64,000 bases of DNA from Polyangiaceae bacterium. Its GTDB lineage: Bacteria > Myxococcota_A > Polyangia > Polyangiales > Polyangiaceae. Made by a program: the position numbers and the translations under genes. Of this stretch, positions 1-8,239 are shown piece after piece. Numbering within the stretch: the stretch's first letter is position 1; every line of letters begins with the position of its first letter. The notes under the pieces were generated by a model. That model had not been told where the DNA came from, searched no databases, and was given only the letters and a program-made list of their open reading frames with translations. The stretch lies in NCBI GenBank assembly GCA_020849655.1, contig JADLFU010000064.1:35871-99870 (forward strand), given 5' to 3'.

Positions 1-584
1 GCGAGTTCGAGGCGCGCATGCCGGGCCTGCACAACGTGCAGAACTGCCTCGCCGTCATCGCCGTCGCGGACGAGCTAGAGGTGCCGCTCGACGTCACGAA
101 GGAGTCGCTGCGCACGTTCGGCGGCGTCGCGCGCCGGTTCACGGTCGTCGCCGAGGTGGGCGGCGTGACGCTCGTCGACGACTACGGGCACCACCCCGCC
201 GAGATCGAGGCGACGCTGAGCGCGGCGGAGTCGGCGTACGGCCGGCGCGTCGTCGTCGCGTTCCAGCCCCACAGGTACACGCGCACGCGGGATCTCTTCC
301 ACGAGTTCACGCGGGCGTTCAACCGCGCGCACGTCCTGCTCGTCACCGACGTGTACGCGGCGGGGGAGGCGCCGATCGAGGGCGCGACGTCGGCCGCGCT
401 CGTGCAGGCCATCCGCGAGCACGGCCACCAGTCGGTGCGGCACGTGCCCGACAAGCGCACCCTGCCCGACGAGCTCGAGAAGATCGCGCGCCCGGGCGAC
501 ATCGTGATCGCGCTCGGCGCCGGCGACGTGACCCAGGCCGGGCGCGAGCTCGCGGCGAGGCTCGGGCGGGGGCGCGCGCCATGA
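1..584 (+). CDS. murC: UDP-N-acetylmuramate--L-alanine ligase, 3' part
   Basis: This is the C-terminal part of the Mur ligase that adds L-Ala to UDP-MurNAc in the cytoplasm during peptidoglycan precursor synthesis. The gene begins before the window; the frame is open from base 3. About 193 residues remain, covering the end of the central ATPase domain and the C-terminal domain. Diagnostic motifs are [11 protein letters not shown] (MurC usually has PGxHNVxNxLA), RRF, and [11 protein letters not shown], the conserved DDYGHHP signature of MurC. The stop codon overlaps the ftsQ start as ATGA, which points to a co-translated dcw cluster. murB and ddl, often found between murC and ftsQ, are absent here. 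Confidence 0.95.
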   Translation, partial: EFEARMPGLHNVQNCLAVIAVADELEVPLDVTKESLRTFGGVARRFTVVAEVGGVTLVDDYGHHPAEIEATLSAAESAYGRRVVVAFQPHRYTRTRDLFHEFTRAFNRAHVLLVTDVYAAGEAPIEGATSAALVQAIREHGHQSVRHVPDKRTLPDELEKIARPGDIVIALGAGDVTQAGRELAARLGRGRAP

Positions 585-1468
585 AGCAGAAGGCCCCGCA
601 GAACCGCCGCGTCGCGCGGCCGATGGCGCCCGTCGCCGACGACGCGCCGCCCCCGCTCGACGAGCCGACGGAGGCGCCCGCGAGGCCGCGCGTGCCGTGG
701 CGCGTGCGGCTGCGCCCGCTGCTGACGGGGGCGCGGCTCGCGCTCGGCGCGGCGGTCTTCCTGTCGACGGCGGGCGCGACGTCGTATGGCCTCTACCGGT
801 ACGTCGGCACGAGCGCGAGGTTCCGCGTGGCGCGGATCACGGTCGAGGGCGCGAAGCGGCGCAGCGACGAGGCGGTCGCGCGCACGGCGGGCGTCGCCGC
901 GGGCGCCAACGTCTTCTCGATCGATCTCGACGCCGCGCGTCGCCAGCTGCTCGCCGATCCCTGGATCGAGCGCGCGGAGGTGCGCCGCAAGCTGCCCGGC
1001 ACGATCGCCATCTCGGTCGGCGAGCGGCAGCCGATCTCGATCGTCACCCTGGGCGGCGTCCCCTACCTCGCGGCGACGTCGGGCCGGGTGTTCAAGCGCC
1101 TCGAGCCCGGCGATCCCGACGATCTCGTCGTCATCAGCGGCGTCGGCGGCGAGGGCGAGATGCTGCGGGATCGCGCGAGCGTCGAGCGCACGGTGCAGCG
1201 CGCGCAGGAGCTCGCCGCGGCGTGGGAGCAGGCGAACGCGCCGCGCGCGTTCTCGCTCCAGGAGGCGCACGTCGGCAAGGACGGCACGATGTCGATCATC
1301 GTCGGTCGCGACCCCGTCGTGCTCTCGCTCGGCAAGCCGCCGTTCCGCGAGAAGCTCGCGCGCGCGGCGCGGGTGCTCACCGAGATCGAGCGGCGCAAGG
1401 CGCAGGCGTCGATCGTCTTCCTGGACAACGAGGCGCACCCCGAGCGCGTCGTCGCGAGGATGCGATGA
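581..1468 (+). CDS. ftsQ: Cell division protein FtsQ
   Basis: This is a divisome protein linking cytoplasmic and periplasmic division factors. The 295-residue product has a Pro/Arg-rich cytoplasmic tail (about 1-45), one membrane segment (about 50-72), then a POTRA domain starting near [14 protein letters not shown] and a beta domain with GERQPISIV and [13 protein letters not shown], as in FtsQ/DivIB. The ATG overlaps the murC stop (ATGA), which fixes the start. Position between murC and ftsA supports the call, because FtsQ sequences diverge strongly. Confidence 0.9.
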   Translation: MKQKAPQNRRVARPMAPVADDAPPPLDEPTEAPARPRVPWRVRLRPLLTGARLALGAAVFLSTAGATSYGLYRYVGTSARFRVARITVEGAKRRSDEAVARTAGVAAGANVFSIDLDAARRQLLADPWIERAEVRRKLPGTIAISVGERQPISIVTLGGVPYLAATSGRVFKRLEPGDPDDLVVISGVGGEGEMLRDRASVERTVQRAQELAAAWEQANAPRAFSLQEAHVGKDGTMSIIVGRDPVVLSLGKPPFREKLARAARVLTEIERRKAQASIVFLDNEAHPERVVARMR

Positions 1469-1487
1469 GCCCGGAGACGCCGCGAAT

Positions 1488-1517
1488 TTGGCCCGGCGCC
1501 TCGCCGTCCTCTAGTGC
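1488..1517 (+). promoter_or_regulatory. Candidate sigma70-type promoter upstream of ftsA
   Basis: TTGGCC (1488-1493) is followed by 18 bases and TAGTGC (1512-1517). The -10 match is poor. It is listed because the same layout (TTGnnn, 18 bases, TAGnnn) recurs before atpI, atpE and other genes in this window. It would give ftsA a leader of roughly 40 bases, separate from the murC-ftsQ transcript. Confidence 0.3.
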
Positions 1518-1565
1518 CACCCCTGCGGCGCGGGCCACGCAGGCCACGCCCCGCCTCCCCTCGCC

Positions 1566-2873
1566 ATGAAGCCCTCCAAGAACGGACAGAAGAGCGCGAC
1601 GCCCCGTGAGCCGGAGATCGTCGTCGGCCTGGACATCGGCACCACGAAGGTGACGGCGGTGGTGGGCGAGGTCGACGCGGCGGGCGCCATCACCATCCTC
1701 GGCGTCGGCAACGTGCCGTGCCGCGGCCTCGTGAAGGGGGTCGTCTCGAACATCGACTGGACGGTGCGCAGCATCCACGAGGCCGTCGAGGCCGCGCAGC
1801 AGATGGCCGGCGTCGAGATCCGGACCGTGTACGCGGGCGTCGCGGGCAGCCACGTGCGGTCGATCCCCTCCGACGGCGTCGCGGCCGTCTCGGGCGGCGA
1901 GGTGCAGCGCGCGGACGTCGAGCGCGTGCTCGAGGGCGCGCGCGCCATCCCGATCGACGCGGACCGCCAGATCCTCCACGTGCTGCCGCGCGAGTTCATC
2001 GTCGACGCGCAGGACGGCATCCGCGACCCGGTCGGCATGAGCGGCGTGCGCCTGCAGACCCGCGTGAACCTCATCACCGCGGCGACGAGCTGCGTGCAGA
2101 ACGTCGTGCGCTGCGCGGAGCGCTGCGGCCTCACCGTCGCCGACGTCGTGCTCGAGCCGCTCGCGAGCGCCGAGGCCGTGCTCAACGATGACGAGAAGGA
2201 GCTCGGCGTCGTCGTCATCGACATGGGCGGCGGCACGACCGACGTCCTGCTCTGCGTCGACGGCGCGATCGCGCACAGCACGGTCATCCCCGCGGGCGGC
2301 AACAACGTCACGAGCGACATCGCGACGGGCCTGCGCACGCCGAGGGCCGAGGCCGAGCGCCTGAAGCGCAACTTCGGCTGCGCGCTCGGGCGCATGGTCG
2401 CCGACGACGACGAGATCGAGGTGCCGAGCGTCGGCGGGCACGCCCCGCGCCGCGTCGCGCGCCGCGTGCTCTCCGACATCATCGAGCCGCGCGTCGAGGA
2501 GATCTTCGCGGTCGTGCGCAAGCGCCTCGAGGACACCGGCCTGCTCGAGCAGCTCTCGGCCGGCGCGGTGCTGACGGGCGGCGGCGTGCTGCTCGAGGGC
2601 CTGCCGCAGGTGGCCGAGGAGATCCTCGGCATGCCGGTGCGCGTCGGGTACCCGGTCGGCGTCTCGGGCCTCCACAGCCTCGTCAACGCGCCGCAGTTCG
2701 CGACCGGCGTCGGCCTCGTGCGCTACGGCGCGCAGTCGCTGCTCTCCGCGCAGCAGGCGGCCTCCGCCCGCGACACCTCGCCGCGGACCCAGCAGCCGCG
2801 CGAGCCGGACGACGCCCCCGTCGACGGCCCGCGCGGCAACAAGTTCCTTGACTGGCTCCGCGCAGCCTTCTGA
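1566..2873 (+). CDS. ftsA: Cell division protein FtsA
   Basis: This actin-like ATPase anchors FtsZ to the membrane. The 435-residue product starts its fold with IVVGLDIGTTKVTAVVGE (phosphate 1 motif). It contains the FtsA-specific 1C/SHS2 region (about 85-165), the phosphate 2 motif VVIDMGGGTTDV, and the adenosine motif GAVLTGGGVLLEGLPQ. The C-terminus ends in a short amphipathic helix, GNKFLDWLRAAF, matching the usual FtsA membrane-targeting sequence after a variable linker. No strong Shine-Dalgarno is visible before the ATG. The gene lies 97 bases after ftsQ and 132 before ftsZ. Confidence 0.97.
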   Translation: MKPSKNGQKSATPREPEIVVGLDIGTTKVTAVVGEVDAAGAITILGVGNVPCRGLVKGVVSNIDWTVRSIHEAVEAAQQMAGVEIRTVYAGVAGSHVRSIPSDGVAAVSGGEVQRADVERVLEGARAIPIDADRQILHVLPREFIVDAQDGIRDPVGMSGVRLQTRVNLITAATSCVQNVVRCAERCGLTVADVVLEPLASAEAVLNDDEKELGVVVIDMGGGTTDVLLCVDGAIAHSTVIPAGGNNVTSDIATGLRTPRAEAERLKRNFGCALGRMVADDDEIEVPSVGGHAPRRVARRVLSDIIEPRVEEIFAVVRKRLEDTGLLEQLSAGAVLTGGGVLLEGLPQVAEEILGMPVRVGYPVGVSGLHSLVNAPQFATGVGLVRYGAQSLLSAQQAASARDTSPRTQQPREPDDAPVDGPRGNKFLDWLRAAF

Positions 2874-3005
2874 CCGCTTCGCTTCACTTTCTAACTTTTC
2901 TCACTTCGACAGCAAACGCTCGGACCGCCGGGAGAGGCGCCCGCGACCCGAGCCACACCACCCACCACAGCAGCAGTCGGGCCCGAGACCCGGGGAGACG
3001 TCACG

Positions 3006-4310
3006 ATGAGCTTTTCGATCCAGTTTGCCGACGAGGCATACGAGAACCAGGCAAACCAGGCGCGCATCAAGGTCATCGGCGTCGGAGGGTCTGGAGGCAA
3101 CGCCGTCAACACGATGATCAACTTCGGCCTCGAGGGGGTCGAGTTCATCGTCATCAACACCGACGTGCAGGCGCTCGGCTCCAACAGCGCCCCGCAGAAG
3201 CTGTCGATCGGGCAGTCTGTCACGCGCGGCCTCGGCGCCGGCGCCGACCCGGAGAAGGGCCGCAAGGCGGCGATCGAGGACGCGCAGCGCCTGAAGGAGC
3301 TCATCGACGGCGCCGACATGGTGTTCGTCACCGCGGGCATGGGCGGCGGCACCGGCACCGGCGCCGCGCCGATCGTCGCGCAGATCGCCCGCGAGATGGG
3401 CGCGCTCACCGTCGGCGTCGTGACGAAGCCGTTCGACTTCGAGGGCAAGCAGCGCAGCCGGCGCGCCGACGCCGGGCTCGCCGCGCTCTCCGAGAGCGTC
3501 GACTCCCTCATCACCATCCCCAACAACAAGCTGCTGGCGCTCGGCGACGAGGATCTCTCGTTCATCGACGCGTTCCGCAAGGCTGACGAGGTGCTCTACC
3601 AGGCGGTCAAGGGCATCAGCGACCTCATCACCCAGAACGGCAACATCAACGTCGACTTCGCGGACGTGCGCTCCGTGATGAGCAACATGGGCCGCGCGCT
3701 GATGGGCACCGGCTGCGCGAAGGGCCAGGGCCGCGCGAAGCTCGCCGCGGAGATGGCCATCAGCTCGCCGCTGCTCGACGAGATCTCGGTGATGGGCGCG
3801 ATGGGCGTCCTCATCAACGTGGTCGGCGGCAGCGAGCTGAAGCTGAAGGAGGTCAACGAGGCGGCCTCGCTCATCCAGGAGCAGGCGCACGAGGACGCGA
3901 ACATCATCTTCGGCACGACCATCGACGAGACGCGCGGCGACATGGTGAAGGTCACCGTCATCGCGACCGGCTTCGACGCCGTCGTCGAGCAGCGCGCGCA
4001 GCCCCAGGCGGTCGCCGTCCGGCCGGTGCCGCAGTCGCAGCCGGCGATGTCGTCGCGCCCGTACGCGCAGCAGAGCTACGCGCCGCAGGGCTACGCCGAG
4101 CGCCGCGACGCGCCCGCGCCGACGATGCGCCCTCAGACGCAGCAGATCGCGGAGGGCCGCCAGGCGACGCTGGAGTCGCAGGTGTACGCGCCGCGCCGCG
4201 CGCCCGTGCGCGAGTCGCAGTCGACGATGTCGGCGCACGCGCCGCGCAGCGTGCTGCCGGAGCTCGACAGCGACTGGGAGACGCCCGCGTTCCAGCGCCG
4301 CGGCGGCTGA
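3006..4310 (+). CDS. ftsZ: Cell division protein FtsZ
   Basis: This tubulin-like GTPase forms the Z-ring. The 434-residue product has a nucleotide-binding N-domain with [13 protein letters not shown] and the tubulin signature [10 protein letters not shown] (about 113-122). A T7/C-domain follows, then a 100-residue Gln/Pro/Arg-rich linker (about 325-420), ending in the binding peptide [13 protein letters not shown], a variant of the usual D-(I/V)-P-x-F-L motif read by FtsA and other partners. GGGGAG at 2992-2997 is a good ribosome site 8 bases before the ATG. The 132-base leader is the most AT-rich intergenic stretch nearby. Confidence 0.98.
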   Translation: MSFSIQFADEAYENQANQARIKVIGVGGSGGNAVNTMINFGLEGVEFIVINTDVQALGSNSAPQKLSIGQSVTRGLGAGADPEKGRKAAIEDAQRLKELIDGADMVFVTAGMGGGTGTGAAPIVAQIAREMGALTVGVVTKPFDFEGKQRSRRADAGLAALSESVDSLITIPNNKLLALGDEDLSFIDAFRKADEVLYQAVKGISDLITQNGNINVDFADVRSVMSNMGRALMGTGCAKGQGRAKLAAEMAISSPLLDEISVMGAMGVLINVVGGSELKLKEVNEAASLIQEQAHEDANIIFGTTIDETRGDMVKVTVIATGFDAVVEQRAQPQAVAVRPVPQSQPAMSSRPYAQQSYAPQGYAERRDAPAPTMRPQTQQIAEGRQATLESQVYAPRRAPVRESQSTMSAHAPRSVLPELDSDWETPAFQRRGG

Positions 4311-4324
4311 CCCGCGCGCGGGTC
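4309..4324. terminator. Perfect GC palindrome at the end of ftsZ
   Basis: A 16-base perfect palindrome (GACCCGCG/CGCGGGTC) begins at the last bases of the ftsZ stop codon. It could fold only as a short hairpin and has no T-run, so it is at best a weak or factor-assisted terminator. It may also be chance in very GC-rich DNA. Confidence 0.25.
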
Positions 4325-4396
4325 GCGTGATCGCAGCTTGCAGGGCCGCGGCCGGTCGGTGAAAGTACGACGGCCGCGCCCGCGCCCGGAGCCCGA

Positions 4397-4972
4397 ATGC
4401 CCGTCGAGTGGTCCCTCAGCAGCTGTGCCGACGTCTCCGACGAGGACATCGAGATCGCGTTCGAGCCGCAGCGCTCGCCGGCCGACCCGCCCCCCCGCGA
4501 CCGCGTCGTCGCGCTGCTGCGCAAGATGGCGGAGGTCGCGCGACCGTCCGCCGAGGCGCCCCGCATCCTGCTCGTCCTCGCGCGGCTGGCCCGCTCGGGG
4601 CTCGTCCGCGGCGTCCTCGAGATCAAGCTGCGACGCACCGACCGCGGCGTGTCGCTCGACGTGACCTGCGACGACGGCGTGAACGTGGAGCGCGTCTTTC
4701 GCGCGACCGAGCTCTCCGCGCCGCTGTCCGAGTTCGAGGCGTTCTTCGCGGAGTTCGAGAAGAAGCTCGCGCCGCTGTCGCCGAAGCCGAGCGTCGAGCC
4801 GAGCACCTTCCGCCTCCTCGGCCGCGCCGCGACGCCCGCGGGCGCGTCGTCGCGCCGCATGCTGGCGGCCCCGCCGGTCGCGATGACGGTGCGGCGCGCG
4901 GTGCCGCTGCCCGTGGACGCGCGGCGCCCCGACGCCTCGCAGAAGAAGCCCGACGACGACGGCTGGGACTAG
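4397..4972 (+). CDS. Hypothetical protein downstream of ftsZ
   Basis: I do not recognise the family. The 191-residue product has no signal peptide or membrane segment. An acidic N-terminal part contains SDEDIEIAFEP, a mixed alpha/beta middle (about 40-135) includes LVLARLARSGLVRGVLEIKLRR, and the tail is Arg/Pro-rich and likely disordered, ending DDDGWD. It looks cytoplasmic. It sits 86 bases after ftsZ on the same strand and may be co-transcribed, but no division role can be shown. The ATG at 4397 is chosen because coding character begins there; the weak ATG at 4338 lies in another frame. Confidence 0.7.
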   Translation: MPVEWSLSSCADVSDEDIEIAFEPQRSPADPPPRDRVVALLRKMAEVARPSAEAPRILLVLARLARSGLVRGVLEIKLRRTDRGVSLDVTCDDGVNVERVFRATELSAPLSEFEAFFAEFEKKLAPLSPKPSVEPSTFRLLGRAATPAGASSRRMLAAPPVAMTVRRAVPLPVDARRPDASQKKPDDDGWD

Positions 4973-4973
4973 G

Positions 4974-6272
4974 TCACCCCGCGTCGACGAGGCAACCGTC
5001 GACCTTCACCACGCGCAGGGCGCCGCGCATGTCGTCGGCGTAGACGAACCCGACCGCGAGCCGGCCCTCGTCGAGCGCGGCGGCCGCGGGCGGCTCCGCG
5101 AGGGCCACCTTGCCCTTCGCGTCCGAGAGCACGACACCCCAGGCCGGCAGCGCGCCGTCCTCGGCGACGTGGATCGCGGCGGCGTGGGGCGGGACATCCC
5201 CCCGCTTGTGCAAGAACACGAGCGCCGCGCCCCTCTCGGTGCGCACGAGCAGCGGGCGCTCACCGGGCGCCACCCGGCGCGCCGGCCCGACCGCGACGCC
5301 CTTCGCGTCGAGCGCGCGCGCCACGATCGTGCCTCCCTCGACCCACGCCGCGAGCGCGCCGCGCGGCGTGTCGATCAGCGCCGGCGCGGACGCCGCGACG
5401 CCCGGGGTCGAGAGCGGCACGCCGTCACCGAGCTCCTTCCCGGCGGCGTCGAACCGCGTGAACATCACCCCGCGCGCGCCGGGATCGCCGTCCTCCCACG
5501 CGACGAGGTAGCCGTCCTCGGTCTCGACGAGGGCGCTGTGCTCCGGGTGCCGCGCGTGGTGCGTCGCGCCGAGCGCCCGCATCGGCTCGTCGTCGCCCTC
5601 CGGCGCGAACGTGAACAGCCCGAGCTGCGCCGTCTCACCGAGCGCGAGCGGCGCGACGGCGACCAGGTGACCGCTCCTGCCGCGCACGATCGCGGTGTGC
5701 GGCGCGACGTCCGCGGTGACCGCGCGCAGGTGCTCGACGCTCGGCAGCGTCGCCGCCCACGTCGCGCGCGAGTACGCGAGCCCCTCCGCGTCGAACCAGA
5801 GCGCGAGCCAGGCGTCCTTGCGCGGCACGATCGTCGCGCGCGCGAGCAGCCCCTTGCCGAGGCCGTGCGGCTGGCCGAGCGGTCGCAGCTGCGCGTCGTA
5901 CCCGCTGAACGCCACCAGCCCCTCGCCCTTCACCTTGTTGTTGTAGAACCACGCGACCGCGAGCTCCTTGCCTCGGCCCGCGACGGCGATGAGCCCCGAG
6001 GCCAGGCCCGGATCGAGATCCTTCGAGCGAGACTGGCAAGCCTTGACGTCCTCGGCCGCGCGCCAGTCCGCGATGACGTCGCCGACGGGCTGGAGGGCGG
6101 GCGAGGGCGCGGAGGAGGAGGCGGGCGGCGCGGGAGGTGGCGGCGCCGCGCTCGATCTCGCCGGCGCGGCGTCGCTCGCAGGCGGGCGGCGCCTGCAGCC
6201 CGCGACCGCGACCAGGAGCATCAGCGCACCGAGGGAGGCTCGCACGAGCCGGAGAGTAGTCCGCCCGTTCAC
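4974..6272 (-). CDS. Putative lipoprotein, probably a beta-propeller
   Basis: This 432-residue exported protein is of unknown role. The GTG start (6270-6272) begins a lipoprotein signal ending LMLLVAVAGC, followed by a Pro/Ala/Ser linker (about 30-65). The rest has repeated blade-like units rich in AW..G and FDAAGKELGDG / LDAKGVAVGPA phrases, a pattern seen in secreted propeller proteins. The start overlaps the stop of an upstream 58-residue frame (GTGA), supporting both the GTG start and coupled translation. It converges on the plus-strand gene ending at 4972 with only one base between them. Confidence 0.75.
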   Translation of the reverse strand: MNGRTTLRLVRASLGALMLLVAVAGCRRRPPASDAAPARSSAAPPPPAPPASSSAPSPALQPVGDVIADWRAAEDVKACQSRSKDLDPGLASGLIAVAGRGKELAVAWFYNNKVKGEGLVAFSGYDAQLRPLGQPHGLGKGLLARATIVPRKDAWLALWFDAEGLAYSRATWAATLPSVEHLRAVTADVAPHTAIVRGRSGHLVAVAPLALGETAQLGLFTFAPEGDDEPMRALGATHHARHPEHSALVETEDGYLVAWEDGDPGARGVMFTRFDAAGKELGDGVPLSTPGVAASAPALIDTPRGALAAWVEGGTIVARALDAKGVAVGPARRVAPGERPLLVRTERGAALVFLHKRGDVPPHAAAIHVAEDGALPAWGVVLSDAKGKVALAEPPAAAALDEGRLAVGFVYADDMRGALRVVKVDGCLVDAG

Positions 6273-6445
6273 GCCGGGGCGAATCGGCGGTCACGATTGT
6301 GGCGCGCCGCGGCGACCGGCTGGCGCCCGAGGTCGGCCGACACCCGCGCGAGCCACGCGCCGACGCTCCACGCGACCACCGACGCGAGCACGACGAGGGA
6401 GGCGAGGGCGGCGACGATCGACGCGAGCACCGAGCTGGCTTCCAT
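6269..6445 (-). CDS. Small single-pass membrane protein (58 aa)
   Basis: This short gene is read from ATG at 6445 to TGA at 6269. It starts MEASSVLASIVAALASLVVL, giving one N-terminal membrane helix to about residue 32, followed by a basic cytoplasmic-type tail containing ARHNRDRRFAPA. Its TGA overlaps the GTG of the following lipoprotein gene as GTGA, a junction common in this window and the main reason to believe it. No function is known. It is divergent from atpI, with 89 bases between the starts. Confidence 0.5.
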   Translation of the reverse strand: MEASSVLASIVAALASLVVLASVVAWSVGAWLARVSADLGRQPVAAARHNRDRRFAPA

Positions 6446-6495
6446 GCGTCGAGGGACGCGAGCAGGCGCGCGGGCTCAGCGAAGGGCCGCGAGAA

Positions 6496-6525
6496 TTGAC
6501 GAGCGGCCGCGCCGGGCCCTAGAGG
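6496..6525 (+). promoter_or_regulatory. Candidate promoter of atpI-atpB
   Basis: TTGACG (6496-6501), an 18-base spacer and TAGAGG (6520-6525). Transcription would begin about 3 bases before the atpI ATG at 6535. An inverted repeat CCGGGCC (6512-6518) / GGCCCGG (6528-6534) brackets the -10 element and abuts the ATG. Confidence 0.5.
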
Positions 6526-6534
6526 GCGGCCCGG

Positions 6535-6930
6535 ATGTCGGACCTGTCGGACCCGCCCCTGCCCTCGCTCACGGTGACGCTCCGGCGCACGCTGGGCTTC
6601 ATCGCGGCGTCGGGCGGCGTCGCCACCGCGGCGGCGGCCTGGCTGGGCGGAGGTCGCGCCGCGCTCTCCGTCGCGGCGGGCGTCGTGGCGGCGTCGGTGA
6701 ACCTCGTCGTGCTCGCGTGGATCGTCCGCTCGATGCTCGAGGCCCGCCGCCTCGGCTGGGTGCTCGTGGCCACGCTGAAGATGGGCGCCCTCTTCGTCGG
6801 AGTGGGCTTCCTCCTCCAGCGAGATGTGGTAGGGGCGCTGCCGTTTCTGGTCGGGTTCGGCTCGCTCGTCGCGGGGATCACGCTCGCCGAGCTCACCCAG
6901 CGCCAGACACCGACCCACCCAGCGCTCTAG
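6535..6930 (+). CDS. atpI: ATP synthase subunit I-like protein
   Basis: This small polytopic membrane protein of the AtpI/ATP synthase I type is thought to help c-ring assembly or Mg2+ supply. The 131-residue product has about four membrane segments (approximately 18-36, 40-62, 75-95, 100-120) with charged ends, the usual AtpI layout. Sequence conservation is low, so the call rests mainly on topology and on lying 2 bases upstream of atpB. There is no room for a normal leader or Shine-Dalgarno if the promoter just upstream is used. Confidence 0.75.
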   Translation: MSDLSDPPLPSLTVTLRRTLGFIAASGGVATAAAAWLGGGRAALSVAAGVVAASVNLVVLAWIVRSMLEARRLGWVLVATLKMGALFVGVGFLLQRDVVGALPFLVGFGSLVAGITLAELTQRQTPTHPAL

Positions 6931-6932
6931 CC

Positions 6933-7715
6933 ATGCCGGAACACACGAGCTTCATCACCTACCTCCTGCACCTGTTCCCCGCGCTCGGCCAGAACGCGCA
7001 CGCGTTCGGCTCGATGCTGGTGTCGCGGCACCCGGTCGAGGCGCACCACCTCGAGCCGAGCTTCACCGCCGCCCTCGTCGCGCTCTTCGTGCTCGGGCTC
7101 GCGGCGTTCGTGCGCGGCCAGCTGCGCGATCCGAAGCAGAGCGCGATCCCCGAGGAGACGCTCACGGTGCGCACGTTCGTCGAGATCTTCGTCGGCTACT
7201 TCTACGACGTCGCGAAGGACGTCATGGGCCCGAAGAAGGCGAAGCGCTACTTCCCCATCGTCGGCGCGTGCGCGCTCTTCATCTTCTTCTCCAACATCCT
7301 CGGCCTCATCCCCGGGATGGCGCCCCCGACCTCGAGCCTCTCCGTCACGCTCGGCTGCGCGCTGCTCGTGTTCCTGCTGTTCAACTACTACGGCCTGAAG
7401 GAGAACGGGTTCGGCTACGTCAAGCACCTGTTCGGGCCGTGGCTCGGGCCGCTCGGCATCCCGCTCAACCTCGGCATCTTCGTCATCGAGGTCTTCTCGA
7501 CCTGCGTGCGCCCCATCTCGCTCGCGGTGCGTCTGATGATCAACATGGCGGTCGACCACATCGTCGGCTCGGTGTTCCTCGGCCTCTTCGCGCTGCTCGT
7601 GCCCATCCCCGCGCTGGTGCTCGGGCTCCTCGTCGTCTGCGTCCAGACGCTGGTGTTCTGCCTGCTGACCGCGGTGTACATCGGGCTCGCGACCGAGCAC
7701 GAAGAGTCTCATTGA
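6933..7715 (+). CDS. atpB: ATP synthase Fo subunit a
   Basis: This is the membrane stator subunit that forms the ion half-channels against the c-ring. It has 260 residues with five to six membrane helices. The essential arginine is in RPISLAVRLMINMAVDH; most bacteria have RLxxNMxxGH here, so the segment is divergent but keeps R, N, M and H. FFSNILGLIPGMAPPTSS is the typical helix 2-3 region. The ATG at 6933 is 2 bases after the atpI stop; the frame is open farther upstream but that part does not look coding. The remaining atp genes are not in this window. Confidence 0.96.
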   Translation: MPEHTSFITYLLHLFPALGQNAHAFGSMLVSRHPVEAHHLEPSFTAALVALFVLGLAAFVRGQLRDPKQSAIPEETLTVRTFVEIFVGYFYDVAKDVMGPKKAKRYFPIVGACALFIFFSNILGLIPGMAPPTSSLSVTLGCALLVFLLFNYYGLKENGFGYVKHLFGPWLGPLGIPLNLGIFVIEVFSTCVRPISLAVRLMINMAVDHIVGSVFLGLFALLVPIPALVLGLLVVCVQTLVFCLLTAVYIGLATEHEESH

Positions 7716-7741
7716 CGTCACGCGCCAACGCCGACTAGAAG
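7712..7741 (+). promoter_or_regulatory. Candidate private promoter of atpE
   Basis: TTGACG (7712-7717, containing the atpB stop codon), an 18-base spacer, and TAGAAG (7736-7741). It predicts a leader of about 75 bases before atpE. A dedicated promoter would suit the need for many c subunits per enzyme. Confidence 0.5.
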
Positions 7742-7823
7742 GCGGCGCGTTGCCGGATTCCCGGCCCGACTCGAGCCCCGAGCGGGCCACTTCTCCCCCC
7801 GAAACTAGGAGCCTCAGAAAGCG

Positions 7824-8162
7824 ATGTCCAAGAAGATTTCCCTCGCCGCAGTGTCCGCCCTCTTCGTGACGTTCTTCGTGACGTCCGCGTTCGCCCAGGA
7901 CGCGGCGAAGGCGGCCGAGACGAACAAGAACGACATCTCGGTGGCCGCCGCGATCGCCGCGGGCTTCGCCATCGGCGTCGCCGTGCTCGGCGGCGCGCTC
8001 GGGCAGGGTCGCGCCGCGGCGTCCGCCCTCGAGGGCATCAGCCGCAACCCGGGCGCCGCGCCGAAGATCCAGACGCCGATGATCCTCGGCCTGGCGCTCA
8101 TCGAGTCGCTCGTCCTCTTCGCGCTCGTCATCGCGTTCCAGCTGATCGGCAAGATGGGCTGA
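7824..8162 (+). CDS. atpE: ATP synthase Fo subunit c with N-terminal signal
   Basis: This is the proteolipid that forms the rotor ring. The 112-residue product is longer than the usual 75-80 because of a signal-like N-terminus (residues 1-25, ending SAFAQ) and a short linker. Helix 1 holds [21 protein letters not shown], and the polar loop is RNP. Helix 2 holds [15 protein letters not shown] with the ion-binding Glu. Aligned by hand to the Ilyobacter tartaricus c subunit, the Gln of GQG matches Q32, the Glu matches E65 and the next Ser matches S66, all Na+ ligands; T67 is Leu. AGGAG at 7807-7811 is the likely ribosome site, 12 bases from the ATG. Confidence 0.95.
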   Translation: MSKKISLAAVSALFVTFFVTSAFAQDAAKAAETNKNDISVAAAIAAGFAIGVAVLGGALGQGRAAASALEGISRNPGAAPKIQTPMILGLALIESLVLFALVIAFQLIGKMG

Positions 8163-8186
8163 GCAGCCCGAGTCCGGCAACCCTTA

Positions 8187-8224
8187 CGAGGGGTCGGCGC
8201 GCGTCGCCGGCCCCTCGCCTTTTT
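8187..8224 (+). terminator. Rho-independent terminator after atpE
   Basis: A 13-base-pair stem (8187-8199 with 8205-8217, one G-T pair) and a 5-base loop are followed by TTTTT (8220-8224). It ends the atpI-atpB-atpE unit and lies 15 bases before the stop of the convergent lipoprotein gene. It is the clearest intrinsic terminator in the window. Confidence 0.9.
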
Positions 8225-8239
8225 CCATCACCCGGCGGA

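Noticed and set aside
2901..4238. Long minus-strand frame opposite ftsZ
   Set aside because: The plus strand encodes an unmistakable FtsZ; the antisense frame is Arg/Asp/His-rich noise.
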